Assembly: GCA_013822125.1 (NCBI GenBank)
Contig: PNJY01000004.1
Span: 1 to 64,000 of the forward strand
DNA: 64,000 nucleotides
Reading direction: 5' to 3'
Source: Erythrobacter sp.
GTDB lineage: Bacteria > Pseudomonadota > Alphaproteobacteria > Sphingomonadales > Sphingomonadaceae
Part shown: one piece after another, positions 47,658 through 56,870 of the stretch
How the letters are laid out: every line of letters starts with the position of its first letter
How positions within the stretch are numbered: the stretch's first letter is position 1
The notes under the pieces: model-generated
What the model saw: only the letters and a program-made list of their open reading frames with translations
What the model was told of the DNA's origin: nothing
The model's database searches: none
Position numbers and translations under genes: made by a program

Positions 47658-48950
47658 ATGTCGCAAGCATTCCCACCGCGGCTTGACGACGCGCACATTT
47701 GCGTTGTCGGCCTGGGTTATGTCGGCCTGCCCGTGGCGGTGGCCTTCGGGCAGATCTTCCCCACCACGGGAATCGACATCAGGGCCGCACGCATCGAAGG
47801 TCTCAAGGCGGGCCATGACGAGACGCTGGAGGCGACGGCCGAAGAACTGGCGGCGGCAACACGGCTCAGCTTCACTTGCGAATGGAACGAAGCTGCGGCG
47901 TGCAACGTCTATATCGTCACCGTGCCGACCCCGCTCGACAGCCACAATCACCCCGATCTCGGTCCGCTCGAAAGCGCAACCCGGTCGATCGGCAAAGTGC
48001 TCAAACGCGGCGATGTGGTGATCTACGAAAGCACCGTCTATCCCGGTTGCACCGACGAATTCTGCGTGCCGATCCTCGAAGAACTCTCGGGCCTGAAGTA
48101 CAATCAGGATTTCTTCTGCGGCTATAGCCCCGAACGGATCAATCCGGGCGACAAACACCGCAAGATCGGTGACATCAGCAAGATCACCTCGGGATCGACG
48201 CTCGAAGCCGCCGACTTCGTCGACGCGCTATATGGCCAGATCATAACCGCCGGCACGCACCGGGCCAGTTCGATCCGCGTTGCCGAAGCGGCCAAGGTGA
48301 TGGAGAACACCCAGCGCGATCTCAACATCGCTCTCGCCAACGAGCTGGCGATGATCTGCAACCGGCTGGAGATCGATACGCTCGAGGTGCTCGAAGCGGC
48401 GGGGACCAAGTGGAACTTCATGCCGGTTCGCCCCGGCCTGGTCGGCGGGCACTGCATCGGGGTCGACCCCTATTACCTCACCCACAAGGCCGAGGAAATC
48501 GGCCACCATCCCGAAGTCATCCTGGCGGGCCGCCGGATCAATGACCGGATGGGCAAATATGTGGTCAACCAGTTCGTCCGCCTGATGGGCCGCAAGGGCC
48601 TGCTGACCGGCGATCTGCGCGTGCTGGTGCTGGGCTTTGCCTTCAAGGAAAACTGCCCCGATCATCGAAACACCAGGGTCGCCAGTATCGTCGAGCACCT
48701 TGGCGAGTTCGACATTGCGGTCGATGTCTGGGATCCCTGGGTCAACGCCGATGAATGCGCGCGCGAATACGGCATTCGCCCGGTGCCGGTGCTGGAGCCG
48801 GGCAGGTACGACGGCATCATCCTCGCGGTCGCGCACGACGAGATCGTCGCTCTGGGGGCAGAGGGTATCCGTGCGCTGGGGAGGCCGGGTGCGGCAATCT
48901 ACGACGTCAAGTCGGCATTGCCGCCCGAAGCTTCGGACCAGCGGCTCTAG
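47658..48950 (+). CDS. Nucleotide sugar (UDP-HexNAc, TviB/WbpO-like) dehydrogenase
   Basis: ICVVGLGYVGLPVAVAFGQIFPTTGIDI...VPTPLDSHNHPDLGPLESATRSIGKVLKRGDVVIYESTVYPGCTDEFC...GGHCIGVDPYYLTHKAEEIG. Confidence 0.93.
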   Translation: MSQAFPPRLDDAHICVVGLGYVGLPVAVAFGQIFPTTGIDIRAARIEGLKAGHDETLEATAEELAAATRLSFTCEWNEAAACNVYIVTVPTPLDSHNHPDLGPLESATRSIGKVLKRGDVVIYESTVYPGCTDEFCVPILEELSGLKYNQDFFCGYSPERINPGDKHRKIGDISKITSGSTLEAADFVDALYGQIITAGTHRASSIRVAEAAKVMENTQRDLNIALANELAMICNRLEIDTLEVLEAAGTKWNFMPVRPGLVGGHCIGVDPYYLTHKAEEIGHHPEVILAGRRINDRMGKYVVNQFVRLMGRKGLLTGDLRVLVLGFAFKENCPDHRNTRVASIVEHLGEFDIAVDVWDPWVNADECAREYGIRPVPVLEPGRYDGIILAVAHDEIVALGAEGIRALGRPGAAIYDVKSALPPEASDQRL

Positions 48951-48996
48951 AGTGATTTCGAGCCAGATGGAAACATCTGGCGGCTCGGAAATCACG
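48950..48996. repeat. Structured hairpin repeat, copy B
   Basis: GAGTGATTTCGAG-CCAGATG-GAAA-CATCTGG-CGGCTCGGAAATCACG, starting at the stop codon of the UDP-sugar dehydrogenase. Confidence 0.75.
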
Positions 48997-49015
48997 GCAA
49001 ACAAAAGATAATCCA

Positions 49016-49050
49016 GAGCCGTTTCGGTTCGATCAGTACCAGAACGGCTC
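49016..49050. terminator. Hairpin between convergent genes
   Basis: GAGCCGTT...AACGGCTC 8-bp stem. Confidence 0.5.
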
Positions 49051-49061
49051 CAGGCCGGCGA

Positions 49062-49904
49062 TCAGCCGTTCGCCTGTGCCTTCTCGCGCCGCCGGATCAG
49101 CGCCGCTTCGGTGATCTCGAACGAATGCTTGTGGTCGACATCGATCGGGCCGAACGGATAATCGAGCAATACTGGCGCCATGCTGACGCCCAGCCTGCGC
49201 CCGATCGCATCGATCAGCCCGCGCATGGTGGTAAGCTTGAGCTTGTAGAGCACGAACGGCCACACCCCGAAAGCCTTGAGGATGCGCATGTGGCGCTTGC
49301 CGAACTGCCCGCCGCCTTCGAACACCTTGACCGCCGTGAGCGCCCGCTCATTGCGCAGCCCGTATAGATTGCACGAGGATGACCCGCCATCCTTGAGCTG
49401 ATGGAAGGCGAGGCCCGAGTTGGCAAACTCGCGTAGCACAACTTCCTCGGTCGAAAGTCCCAGCGCCACGTCCTCACTGCCCGCCATGAAGCCCTGCACG
49501 AAATCGCGCACCAGCTCGGGCGTGTGCAGCGCATTGTCGCCGGTGGTGATGACCAGCGGCAGCGGGTTCTCGATCTCCTTCACCGCAGCGAGCACACTGT
49601 CGGCAAGGTTACCACGCGCCTGCACGAACACCGTGCGGCCTTCCTCCACCCATGCGCGCATCCTTGGCGTGGCGAGGAGGACATCGGGGCTGTCGAGCGA
49701 AACGTGGATCTTGTCGAAGCAGCCGCTATCGATCAGTGCCTCGAGTACGCGCTCAAGCATGACCTGCCCGTCGAGTTCGACGAGGCATTTGTGCGCCTTG
49801 CCCTGGAGCAACGCCACCGGATCGTCGACGCCGCGGCGGCTTGCCGCCATCACCAGCACCGCGGGCTTGCCCCGGTTCACGCCTGCCTGCTCATTCATGA
49901 TCAA
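49062..49904 (-). CDS. MobA-like NTP transferase domain protein
   Basis: PAVLVMAASRRGVDDPVALLQGKAHKCLVELDGQVMLERVLEALIDSG...PLVITTGDNALHTPELVRDF: nucleotidyltransferase fold. Confidence 0.85.
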   Translation of the reverse strand: MIMNEQAGVNRGKPAVLVMAASRRGVDDPVALLQGKAHKCLVELDGQVMLERVLEALIDSGCFDKIHVSLDSPDVLLATPRMRAWVEEGRTVFVQARGNLADSVLAAVKEIENPLPLVITTGDNALHTPELVRDFVQGFMAGSEDVALGLSTEEVVLREFANSGLAFHQLKDGGSSSCNLYGLRNERALTAVKVFEGGGQFGKRHMRILKAFGVWPFVLYKLKLTTMRGLIDAIGRRLGVSMAPVLLDYPFGPIDVDHKHSFEITEAALIRRREKAQANG

Positions 49905-49925
49905 TCCTGTCCTGTCTCGAATGGT

Positions 49926-51332
49926 TCACTTGACCGGGGTGAAGGCGATGCCGGCACGGCGCATCAATTCGCCCGCATCGTCAAGCTGCGGAAAGGTTTC
50001 GAGCGCGCCGCGCAGGCCGATGCGCGCCTCGCCCTCTATCACGCCATTGCAGCACGCCTCGAACTTGGCCCAGTATTGCGCCCAGGTGAAGGGCGCGGCC
50101 TTGCTCCCCAGCGGCCATTCGTTGACCGACTTGAACACCCGCCCGTCCTTCAGCGTGATGTGCACCTCGGTCGGAAATTCGCCCTCGAGCTTGTCGACCG
50201 GATGACGGTGAATGAGCGGGAACACGCTGCGCACATCCTCGCCCAGCACCTTTTCAGGCGTGAAATCGGCGAGGGTGCAATCGCCGCGCACGAGCACGCA
50301 ACCGACCGCATATTCGGCGGAAAACTTGGCTTCCAGCGGCGTGCGCGGGTCGGTGTAGAAGACATTGTTGAAATGCACGCGCGGCATGTGGAGATCGACC
50401 AAGGCCACATCATGCGCGCCGAAGCCGTGCCGTGCCTTGAGGTCGAGCACGCCGTCCATCGCGCGGTGGATCGCCCCACAGGTGGGGAAGCGTTTCACGC
50501 GGAACTTGTGTTCGGTGATCAGCAGCGGTTCGCCGACATGATCGAGTTCGAAGCGCAGATTCTGCCCGTGTTCGATATGCGTGATCGTATCGCGCAGATA
50601 CTCGTAATCGGGGCCGACCATCAGCCGGTTCATCCCTGTCGGTCCGTCGAGCGTGCCCTGCCCGGCAGTAATCCCTGCCTGCGCCATACGCGCGGCCATG
50701 ATCCCGCCCTTGGCCGCAAGGCCGGCGTGAACCGGCTTCATCTCGGTCCCGAACTGGCTCATGAACCCGGCCGACATGCTGGTGGCGATCGAGAGTGCGC
50801 ACGCGCAGGCCTCGGCATCGAGCCCGAGCAGCCGCGCCACCGCCGCCGTTGCCCCCATGACCCCTACCGTGGCCGTCGCGTGCCAGCCACGGTTGCGATG
50901 CGCGGGGTTGAGCCCCTGCCCGATCCGCCCCAGGATCTGCAGGCCGACGATATAGGCATCGATTGCCGCCGCGCCCGAAAGCCGCTCTTCCTCCGCAATC
51001 GCCATGATCGCGGGAAACAGCACGGTGGTGGGATGCGCCTTGGGCGGATCGAAATTATCGTCGAAATCGAGCACATGCGCGATGGTGCCATTGACCAGCG
51101 CGGCCCAGGGGGCGGCCAGTTGCTGCCGCTGGCCGAAGACCGTGCATGGCCCCGCGCCCCATGGCGCGACCACGCGCAGCAGTTTTTCGGCCACCGGCTC
51201 GATTGCGCCGGGCACCATCACCGCCACGGTGTCCACGAATTCGCGATGCGCCCATTCGCGCGCATCCTGCGGCCAGGCGTCAGGCACCTCGGCAATCCAT
51301 GCACCATAGATGTCGAGCGGGTTGCGGTTCAC
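49926..51332 (-). CDS. MmgE/PrpD family protein
   Basis: AHREFVDTVAVMVPGA...ALVNGTIAHVLDFDDNFDPPKAHPTTVLFPAIMAIAEEERLSGAAAIDAYIVGLQILGRIGQGLNPAHRNRGWHATATVGVMGA. Confidence 0.93.
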   Translation of the reverse strand: MNRNPLDIYGAWIAEVPDAWPQDAREWAHREFVDTVAVMVPGAIEPVAEKLLRVVAPWGAGPCTVFGQRQQLAAPWAALVNGTIAHVLDFDDNFDPPKAHPTTVLFPAIMAIAEEERLSGAAAIDAYIVGLQILGRIGQGLNPAHRNRGWHATATVGVMGATAAVARLLGLDAEACACALSIATSMSAGFMSQFGTEMKPVHAGLAAKGGIMAARMAQAGITAGQGTLDGPTGMNRLMVGPDYEYLRDTITHIEHGQNLRFELDHVGEPLLITEHKFRVKRFPTCGAIHRAMDGVLDLKARHGFGAHDVALVDLHMPRVHFNNVFYTDPRTPLEAKFSAEYAVGCVLVRGDCTLADFTPEKVLGEDVRSVFPLIHRHPVDKLEGEFPTEVHITLKDGRVFKSVNEWPLGSKAAPFTWAQYWAKFEACCNGVIEGEARIGLRGALETFPQLDDAGELMRRAGIAFTPVK

Positions 51333-51485
51333 GTTGCGCCTTGCTTCTTGCCTACAGCGAGCGCCGTTATACCCGGATCGTCTGTTTCACAAGGATGGTG
51401 CTCACGGCCACAAGCCCGCCACCGGCGAAATCGTCACCGGAATTGGAGCAAGCCGCGCTCTATCGTATTTCAGCGGGTAAAGCGC

Positions 51486-51572
51486 TGGTGCCCGGAAGAG
51501 GACTCGAACCTCCACGCCCTTGCGAGCGCCAGCACCTGAAGCTGGTGCGTCTACCAATTCCGCCATCCGGGC
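51486..51572 (-). tRNA. tRNA-Leu (anticodon CAG)
   Basis: Reverse complement GCCCGGATGGCGGAATTGGTAGACGCACCAGCTTCAGGTGCTGG...GGTTCGAGTCCTCTTCCGGGCACCA; anticodon loop TTCAGGT; encoded CCA. Confidence 0.95.
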
Positions 51573-51754
51573 ACTTCGGATCGTTGCAGCCAGGTTGCTG
51601 GCAACGAACAGCGAGGCGCGCGGTTAGCCTTGGCGGGCAGCGGTTGTCAATGACTGTTTCGCGTTGCCCAAGGTCAGGACCATACTTGCAGCGCGGTGAT
51701 GCTTGCGGCAATGCGGCTGCAAGGCATTCACGAACCAAATTGACGGGACTGCAC

Positions 51755-52687
51755 ATGGCCACTTCCGACCCGCTCAAGGACAAGCTCGTCACCGTACTGG
51801 GGGGCAGCGGCTTTCTCGGCCGGTATGTCGCGCAGGCGCTGCTCAAGCGCGGTGCGCGGTTGCGCGTGGCCAGCCGCAACCCCGAGCAGGCCTTTTCTCT
51901 CAAGCCGCTCGCTGATCTGGGCCAAATACAGACCGGTCGCTGCGACATCACCGATCCGCGCCAGGTCGCTTCGGCGCTGGCTGGGGCCGACGGCGTGGTC
52001 AATCTAGTGGGCAGCTTCAGCGGCGACCAGAAGGCGCTGATGGGCGATGCCGCGGGGCAAGTTGCCGAAGCCGCGCGAGCCGCCGGGGCGCGGGCCCTGG
52101 TGCACTTGAGCGCGATCGGGGCCGATGAGCAATCGCCCGCCGTCTATGGCCAGGCCAAGGCGCTGGGCGAAAAGCTGGTCATGCAGGGCTTTGCGCAGGC
52201 GACCATTCTGCGCCCGTCGGTGCTCTTTGCCGAGGACGACGGCTTCATCAACATGTTCGCCGGACTGATCGAGGCCCTGCCCGTACTACCCGTGTTCGCG
52301 CCCCATGCTTGCCTGCAACCGGTATTCGCCGACGATGTCGCCGAAGCCGTGGCAATCGCGCTGGCCGACCCGGCAAGCCATGGCGGCAGGACCTATGAAC
52401 TCGCCGGCCCTGCGACCATGAGCATGATCGAGCTCAACCGCCGGATCGCTGCGGCACAGCATCGCCGCCGCCACTTCATCGCCATGCCCGACATGGCCTC
52501 GGCGCTGTTTGCAGCCATGCCGCTGACGCCGATGAGCCGCGACCAGTGGGCCTTGCTCAAACAGGGCAATTGCGCCTCAGGCCGGTTTCCGGGGTTCGAG
52601 GCGCTGGGCATTACCCCCAGGCCGCTCGAACTGTTCCTCGATAAATGGATGGAGCGCTACCGCCAGCACGGGCGGTTTTCTTCCTAA
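51755..52687 (+). CDS. Complex I NDUFA9-like NAD(P)-binding/epimerase family protein
   Basis: KLVTVLGGSGFLGRYVAQALLKRGARLRVASRNPEQAFSLKPLADLGQIQTGRCDITDPRQVASALAGADGVVNLVG. Confidence 0.92.
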   Translation: MATSDPLKDKLVTVLGGSGFLGRYVAQALLKRGARLRVASRNPEQAFSLKPLADLGQIQTGRCDITDPRQVASALAGADGVVNLVGSFSGDQKALMGDAAGQVAEAARAAGARALVHLSAIGADEQSPAVYGQAKALGEKLVMQGFAQATILRPSVLFAEDDGFINMFAGLIEALPVLPVFAPHACLQPVFADDVAEAVAIALADPASHGGRTYELAGPATMSMIELNRRIAAAQHRRRHFIAMPDMASALFAAMPLTPMSRDQWALLKQGNCASGRFPGFEALGITPRPLELFLDKWMERYRQHGRFSS

Positions 52688-53190
52688 CTCGCCTCAGGCT
52701 CGCTGTGATCGGCCAAAGCGGTCCCGCCGCCCACAGCCGCGTCCACCGGCACCACTTGCAGGATCGCGCCGTCGCTGCCGGTGATGCGCACGCGCGCACC
52801 CACATCCAGATCGGGCCCGCGCGCGAGCCATTCGCTGTCGCCAAACTTGATCCGCCCGGTGCCGCCATCGAAGGCCTGGGTGACGAGTGCGGTTTCCCCG
52901 ACCAGACGATTGCCGCGCTGGTTCATCAGCGGATCGGAGCTTTCGATCGGTGAGTCGCGCAGAAACCGCCGCGCGCTATAGACCGCAATCAGCGCAATCG
53001 AGGCGAAGATGATCACCTGCGAGCCGAGCGAGAGATCGAGCCCGAAGGTGAGCACACCGGTGATGAGTGCGGCGACGGCCAGCCAGATCAGATAGACCCC
53101 CGGCACGATCATTTCGAGCGCGGCCAGAATCAGCCCGATGGTGGCCCAGACCCAGTGCGGTTCGATCCCGCCCAGCCCATCCATCATCAT
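52684..53190 (-). CDS. NfeD family protein
   Basis: WVWATIGLILAALEMIVPGVYLIWLAVAALITGVLTF..., C-terminal OB-like GETALVTQAFDGGTGRIKFGDSEWLARGPDLDVGARVRITGSDGAILQVVPV. Confidence 0.9.
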   Translation of the reverse strand: MMMDGLGGIEPHWVWATIGLILAALEMIVPGVYLIWLAVAALITGVLTFGLDLSLGSQVIIFASIALIAVYSARRFLRDSPIESSDPLMNQRGNRLVGETALVTQAFDGGTGRIKFGDSEWLARGPDLDVGARVRITGSDGAILQVVPVDAAVGGGTALADHSEPEAS

Positions 53191-54176
53191 TCTCCCGAAC
53201 GCGGCACACTGGCGCGCGCGCGATTGCTGGCCACAGGCGTGCCTGCGGGTATCGTCATAGTGCCTTCGTGCGGGGCGAGCGCATCCTTTACCAGCTCGCC
53301 GATCCCGCCCAGCGATCCGATCAGCTGCGTCGCTTCGACCGGGAACAGGATCGTCTTGGCATTGGGGCTGGTGGCGAACTTGCCCACCGCCTTGGTATAT
53401 TCCTGCGCCACGAAGTAATTGATCGCCGCGCTGCCGCTCTGCGCGATTGCATCGGACACCAGCCTTGTCGCGTTCGCTTCCGCCTCCGCTGCACGTTCGC
53501 GCGCCTCCGCCTCGCGGAAGGCAGCCTCGCGCTTGCCCTCGGCGGACAGGATCGCCGACTGCTTCTCGCCCTCGGCGCGCAGGATGCGGCTCGCCCGCTC
53601 GCCCTCGGCCTCGAGGATTTCGGCGCGCTTGAGCCGTTCGGCCTTCATCTGCCGCGCCATCGCCTCTGAAATGTCGTGCGGCGGGCGGATATCCTTGATC
53701 TCGACGCGGGTGATCTTGAGCCCCCAGGGCGAAGTCGCATGATCGACCACGCCCAGCAGCCGCGCATTGATCTCGTCGCGCCGCGACAGCGTTTCGTCGA
53801 GGTCCATGCTGCCCATCACCGTGCGCAGATTGGTCGTCGTAATCGCCATGATCGCCGCGTAGAGGTTGTGCACCTCGTAAGCGGCCTTGCCCGCATCGAG
53901 CACCTGGAAGAACACCACCGCGTCCACGCCCACCATCGCGTTGTCACGCGTGATGATCTCCTGCCCCGGAATGTCGAGCACCTGCTCCTTCATGTTGACC
54001 TTCTGGCCGACGCGATCGAGGAACGGGATGAGGATGTGCAGCCCCGGATCGGCCGCGGTGGTGAACCGCCCCAGCCGCTCGATGGTATAGACATAGCCCT
54101 GCTTGACCACGCGCACCGTGGTGAACAGAATGATAATGATCACGAAAACGACTATTGCGAAGAAGATCAGGTCCAT
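53187..54176 (-). CDS. SPFH domain/band 7 family (paraslipin/QmcA-like) protein
   Basis: VKQGYVYTIERLGRFTTAADPGLHILIPFLDRVGQKVNMKEQVLDIPGQEIITRDNAMVGVDAVVFFQV; Ala/Glu-rich coiled coil. Confidence 0.95.
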   Translation of the reverse strand: MDLIFFAIVVFVIIIILFTTVRVVKQGYVYTIERLGRFTTAADPGLHILIPFLDRVGQKVNMKEQVLDIPGQEIITRDNAMVGVDAVVFFQVLDAGKAAYEVHNLYAAIMAITTTNLRTVMGSMDLDETLSRRDEINARLLGVVDHATSPWGLKITRVEIKDIRPPHDISEAMARQMKAERLKRAEILEAEGERASRILRAEGEKQSAILSAEGKREAAFREAEARERAAEAEANATRLVSDAIAQSGSAAINYFVAQEYTKAVGKFATSPNAKTILFPVEATQLIGSLGGIGELVKDALAPHEGTMTIPAGTPVASNRARASVPRSGE

Positions 54177-54301
54177 CGAACTACACTCCCCAGGGTGACT
54201 GCGACGAGTCTAGCGGCCAGACCCACTCTCTCCAAGCGAAACCGGATCGACGCATCGGTGAAGCCCGGTGGGACAGTTGGATGGAACACAATGGGGCCTT
54301 G

Positions 54302-54748
54302 TTAGAAAAAGTCATATTCGCCCTCGCCGCCCTGCCGCGCAAGCCGCCGTTCGATCCGGTCGAGCCGCGCCAGCAGCCGCAAGAGCGCTGTATTGTCAGG
54401 CTTTCTTGCCACCGTGACATAGCGCCCGCCGCAGATCACCGGGCGCCACCAGCCGGTTTCCAGGTGCCAGGCCAGCGAGCCATGTGTGACTTTCGGTTTG
54501 CACGGATCGTGCGGGGCGGGCGGACGGCCCAGCGCATGGTCCCAGGCGCGCGCAAAGCTTTCCGCCATGTCGCGCGCGCGCAGGCGATAGGCGCTCTCGC
54601 GCGATCGCCCCACGCTCCGCGCCGCCGCCGAGACCGAGCGGGTCAGGTGGAGATGCGCGAGGAACTCGGCCTGCCTTGCGGGGTCCCAGCCGTCATGGCG
54701 CGGCTGGACGGGGACGGGGTGGAACCACGGGACGCGGAAGCTGGGCAT
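54302..54748 (-). CDS. Hypothetical protein with HTH-like segment
   Basis: AEFLAHLHLTRSVSAAARSVGRSRESAYRLRARDMAESFARAWDHAL. Confidence 0.7.
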   Translation of the reverse strand: MPSFRVPWFHPVPVQPRHDGWDPARQAEFLAHLHLTRSVSAAARSVGRSRESAYRLRARDMAESFARAWDHALGRPPAPHDPCKPKVTHGSLAWHLETGWWRPVICGGRYVTVARKPDNTALLRLLARLDRIERRLARQGGEGEYDFF

Positions 54749-54961
54749 CCGGCGAGGTTACAACGCGACGGGGCGTGTAGGAAAATTGCGCGTGGGGGTG
54801 GGGGGCGGTGGGATTGCCCGCTCGTTCAGACAGTGACCTTTGGGCCGGAGGCTGACAGCCCCGTTTAGGCTCGAGCACAGCGAACTGCCGACAGTCTGTT
54901 AACGACACAGAAGCGGCTTGAGCTGCTATACCTATCGACTGTTACAAGTTAATGTGCGGAC

Positions 54962-56005
54962 ATGAGCAAACCCAAAGCAAGACCTGATTTGAAAGAAGCG
55001 ATTGGTCGCGCGCGCAATGCAGCAGGTAGCGCGAAGATACCAACTGAGTGCGGGAAAATCATTACAGCCAAGGCGATCGATAATCGGATTTTTATGCTTG
55101 CCGAGCGCTGTTTAACCTCAGGGGTATTTGCGGATCACATCGATCCAGACAGGACCAATCCAAACCTTCCGCAAATCATCCAACAGAAGGAATTAAATTT
55201 TGGCGTCGAACACCTCTTTGTCCGCAAGACAGTTGGCGCTGCGTTCGAATTGGCAGATGCAACATATTTGCCAGATGCCGTCGATTCTGACAAATTGCTC
55301 GGCATAGCGTTAGACGCAGCGAGTTCGTTGGCATCCGTTGTTGAAGTCGCAGATGATTTACGCAGGCATCAAGATGAGATGCGAGAAGCTAGTCGGGCTG
55401 GGCAGCTTACAGCCGCTCACGTCCCGCGCACCCCAAATCTGATTGGTAAGGTTCGGCAGAGTCTTGCCGCACTGCGCGATGTTGAAATCGGAATTAAGAA
55501 TATGTCTGCGCTCTTTTTTCCGAAGGACGTGCATAATGAACCTTGGGACTTGAAGTTTAGACCCGCATTGCTCGCAAAGTATGGCGATGTCGATGGTCTC
55601 GAAGCTTGGATTAATGCAGCTTGGGGGGTTTTGGCTGGGGTTGCTAACCATCGACATGCCATGATCCATCCGAACCAGGACAAGTCCGTGTCAATTGTCG
55701 ACTACGAGCTTCAGGCTGATGGCTCACTGCTAGCACCAACCATTGAAATCGCACACTACGACAGCGCCGTCACACGCCGGGATGTGATCCAATTCCTTGA
55801 TGCTCAGGTTGCTGACATTTCAGAGGTGTTTGAAGCGTTGCTTGGCTATTTGTGCGATTTGAACGTCCGCGCCATTATCCCCCAGTTCGAATCCTTTGTC
55901 GTCCCTCTCCCAAATGGTGAAACACAAAGAGGCTCACACATGGTTTGGAGGACGGCCGCGAAGGAGGGGGCGCCTTTCGGTGCGCCAGAGGCGAACCCTG
56001 AATGA
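54962..56005 (+). CDS. Hypothetical protein with HEPN-like Rx4H motif, lower-GC
   Basis: 347-aa ORF; ...AWGVLAGVANHRHAMIHPNQDK...: R-x4-H on a predicted helix. Confidence 0.75.
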   Translation: MSKPKARPDLKEAIGRARNAAGSAKIPTECGKIITAKAIDNRIFMLAERCLTSGVFADHIDPDRTNPNLPQIIQQKELNFGVEHLFVRKTVGAAFELADATYLPDAVDSDKLLGIALDAASSLASVVEVADDLRRHQDEMREASRAGQLTAAHVPRTPNLIGKVRQSLAALRDVEIGIKNMSALFFPKDVHNEPWDLKFRPALLAKYGDVDGLEAWINAAWGVLAGVANHRHAMIHPNQDKSVSIVDYELQADGSLLAPTIEIAHYDSAVTRRDVIQFLDAQVADISEVFEALLGYLCDLNVRAIIPQFESFVVPLPNGETQRGSHMVWRTAAKEGAPFGAPEANPE

Positions 56006-56092
56006 AGACGTATATCCAGCCTTCTCGGTCCAATCCACGATCGACGTAAGGACTGCCATTGGTTTTTGAGGGACTATGAGGTCTCTTTATCC

Positions 56093-56641
56093 TTAACCGG
56101 GGGCCAATCGCGCCTCCCTTTCGATCAGGCGCGCGTGTTTCTCAATCCACTCTGGTGTTATGCCGAAGCGGGTCAACTGAGGGCCCACCAGAGCCTCTAA
56201 ATCCCTGTCGAGCCACCTGAATAGCTCAACTAGGTCTTCGCACTCTGCTATCATTTTCGTCCGCCCAGCCCTCGTCATGAAGTCTAAGTCGTGCTCGCGG
56301 AAGAACCTGTGCGCGAGATGGTCGCGATGGACCTTCGCCGCCCTAAGACGGTCGAGCATGTCTTTCGGCACCGCCGCATCCTCGAGGGCCCGCACCATAT
56401 TGCCGAACGTTTTGGCCAGTTCGGCATCGTAGAAGCGCTCGAAGGCGTCGTCCCAGCTCGTCCGATCGGCGTGCTCCTTCATCGTCGGCAGAACACGAAG
56501 CACTAGCAAAGCGTTCACCATCCCGTGCTCCAAGACCTGCGCCATATACATGGCCAGCCCGAAGCGAGAGTAGACCTCCCTAATCTGCTCGCTGTCCGGG
56601 TCGTCGGCGGGCCAGATTGCCCCAGGTTCGAAGTCTTCCAT
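56093..56641 (-). CDS. Hypothetical protein with HEPN-like Rx4H motif
   Basis: 182 aa; YSRFGLAMYMAQVLEHGMVNALLVL...LRAAKVHRDHLAHRFFREHD: helical, R-x4-H motif. Confidence 0.75.
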   Translation of the reverse strand: MEDFEPGAIWPADDPDSEQIREVYSRFGLAMYMAQVLEHGMVNALLVLRVLPTMKEHADRTSWDDAFERFYDAELAKTFGNMVRALEDAAVPKDMLDRLRAAKVHRDHLAHRFFREHDLDFMTRAGRTKMIAECEDLVELFRWLDRDLEALVGPQLTRFGITPEWIEKHARLIEREARLAPG

Positions 56642-56870
56642 ATCGTGATAATGCCCAAATTGAGGAGGTCGCGAAAGGCACCAAGATCGACGACAAGCGC
56701 TTTATCAGGCGGTGACGCAGATCGTCACCTAAGCAACTTCATTTAGCGCATAGGTCAAGACAGCTCTCGGCTTCGCTTCTCAACCAATTAAATGACCGAA
56801 ATCAGTGCCCAAACCGGACACAGCTATCTCCCCTTGTGGGGAGAGAGCGGGAGCTCGCAAACGCCCGCCC

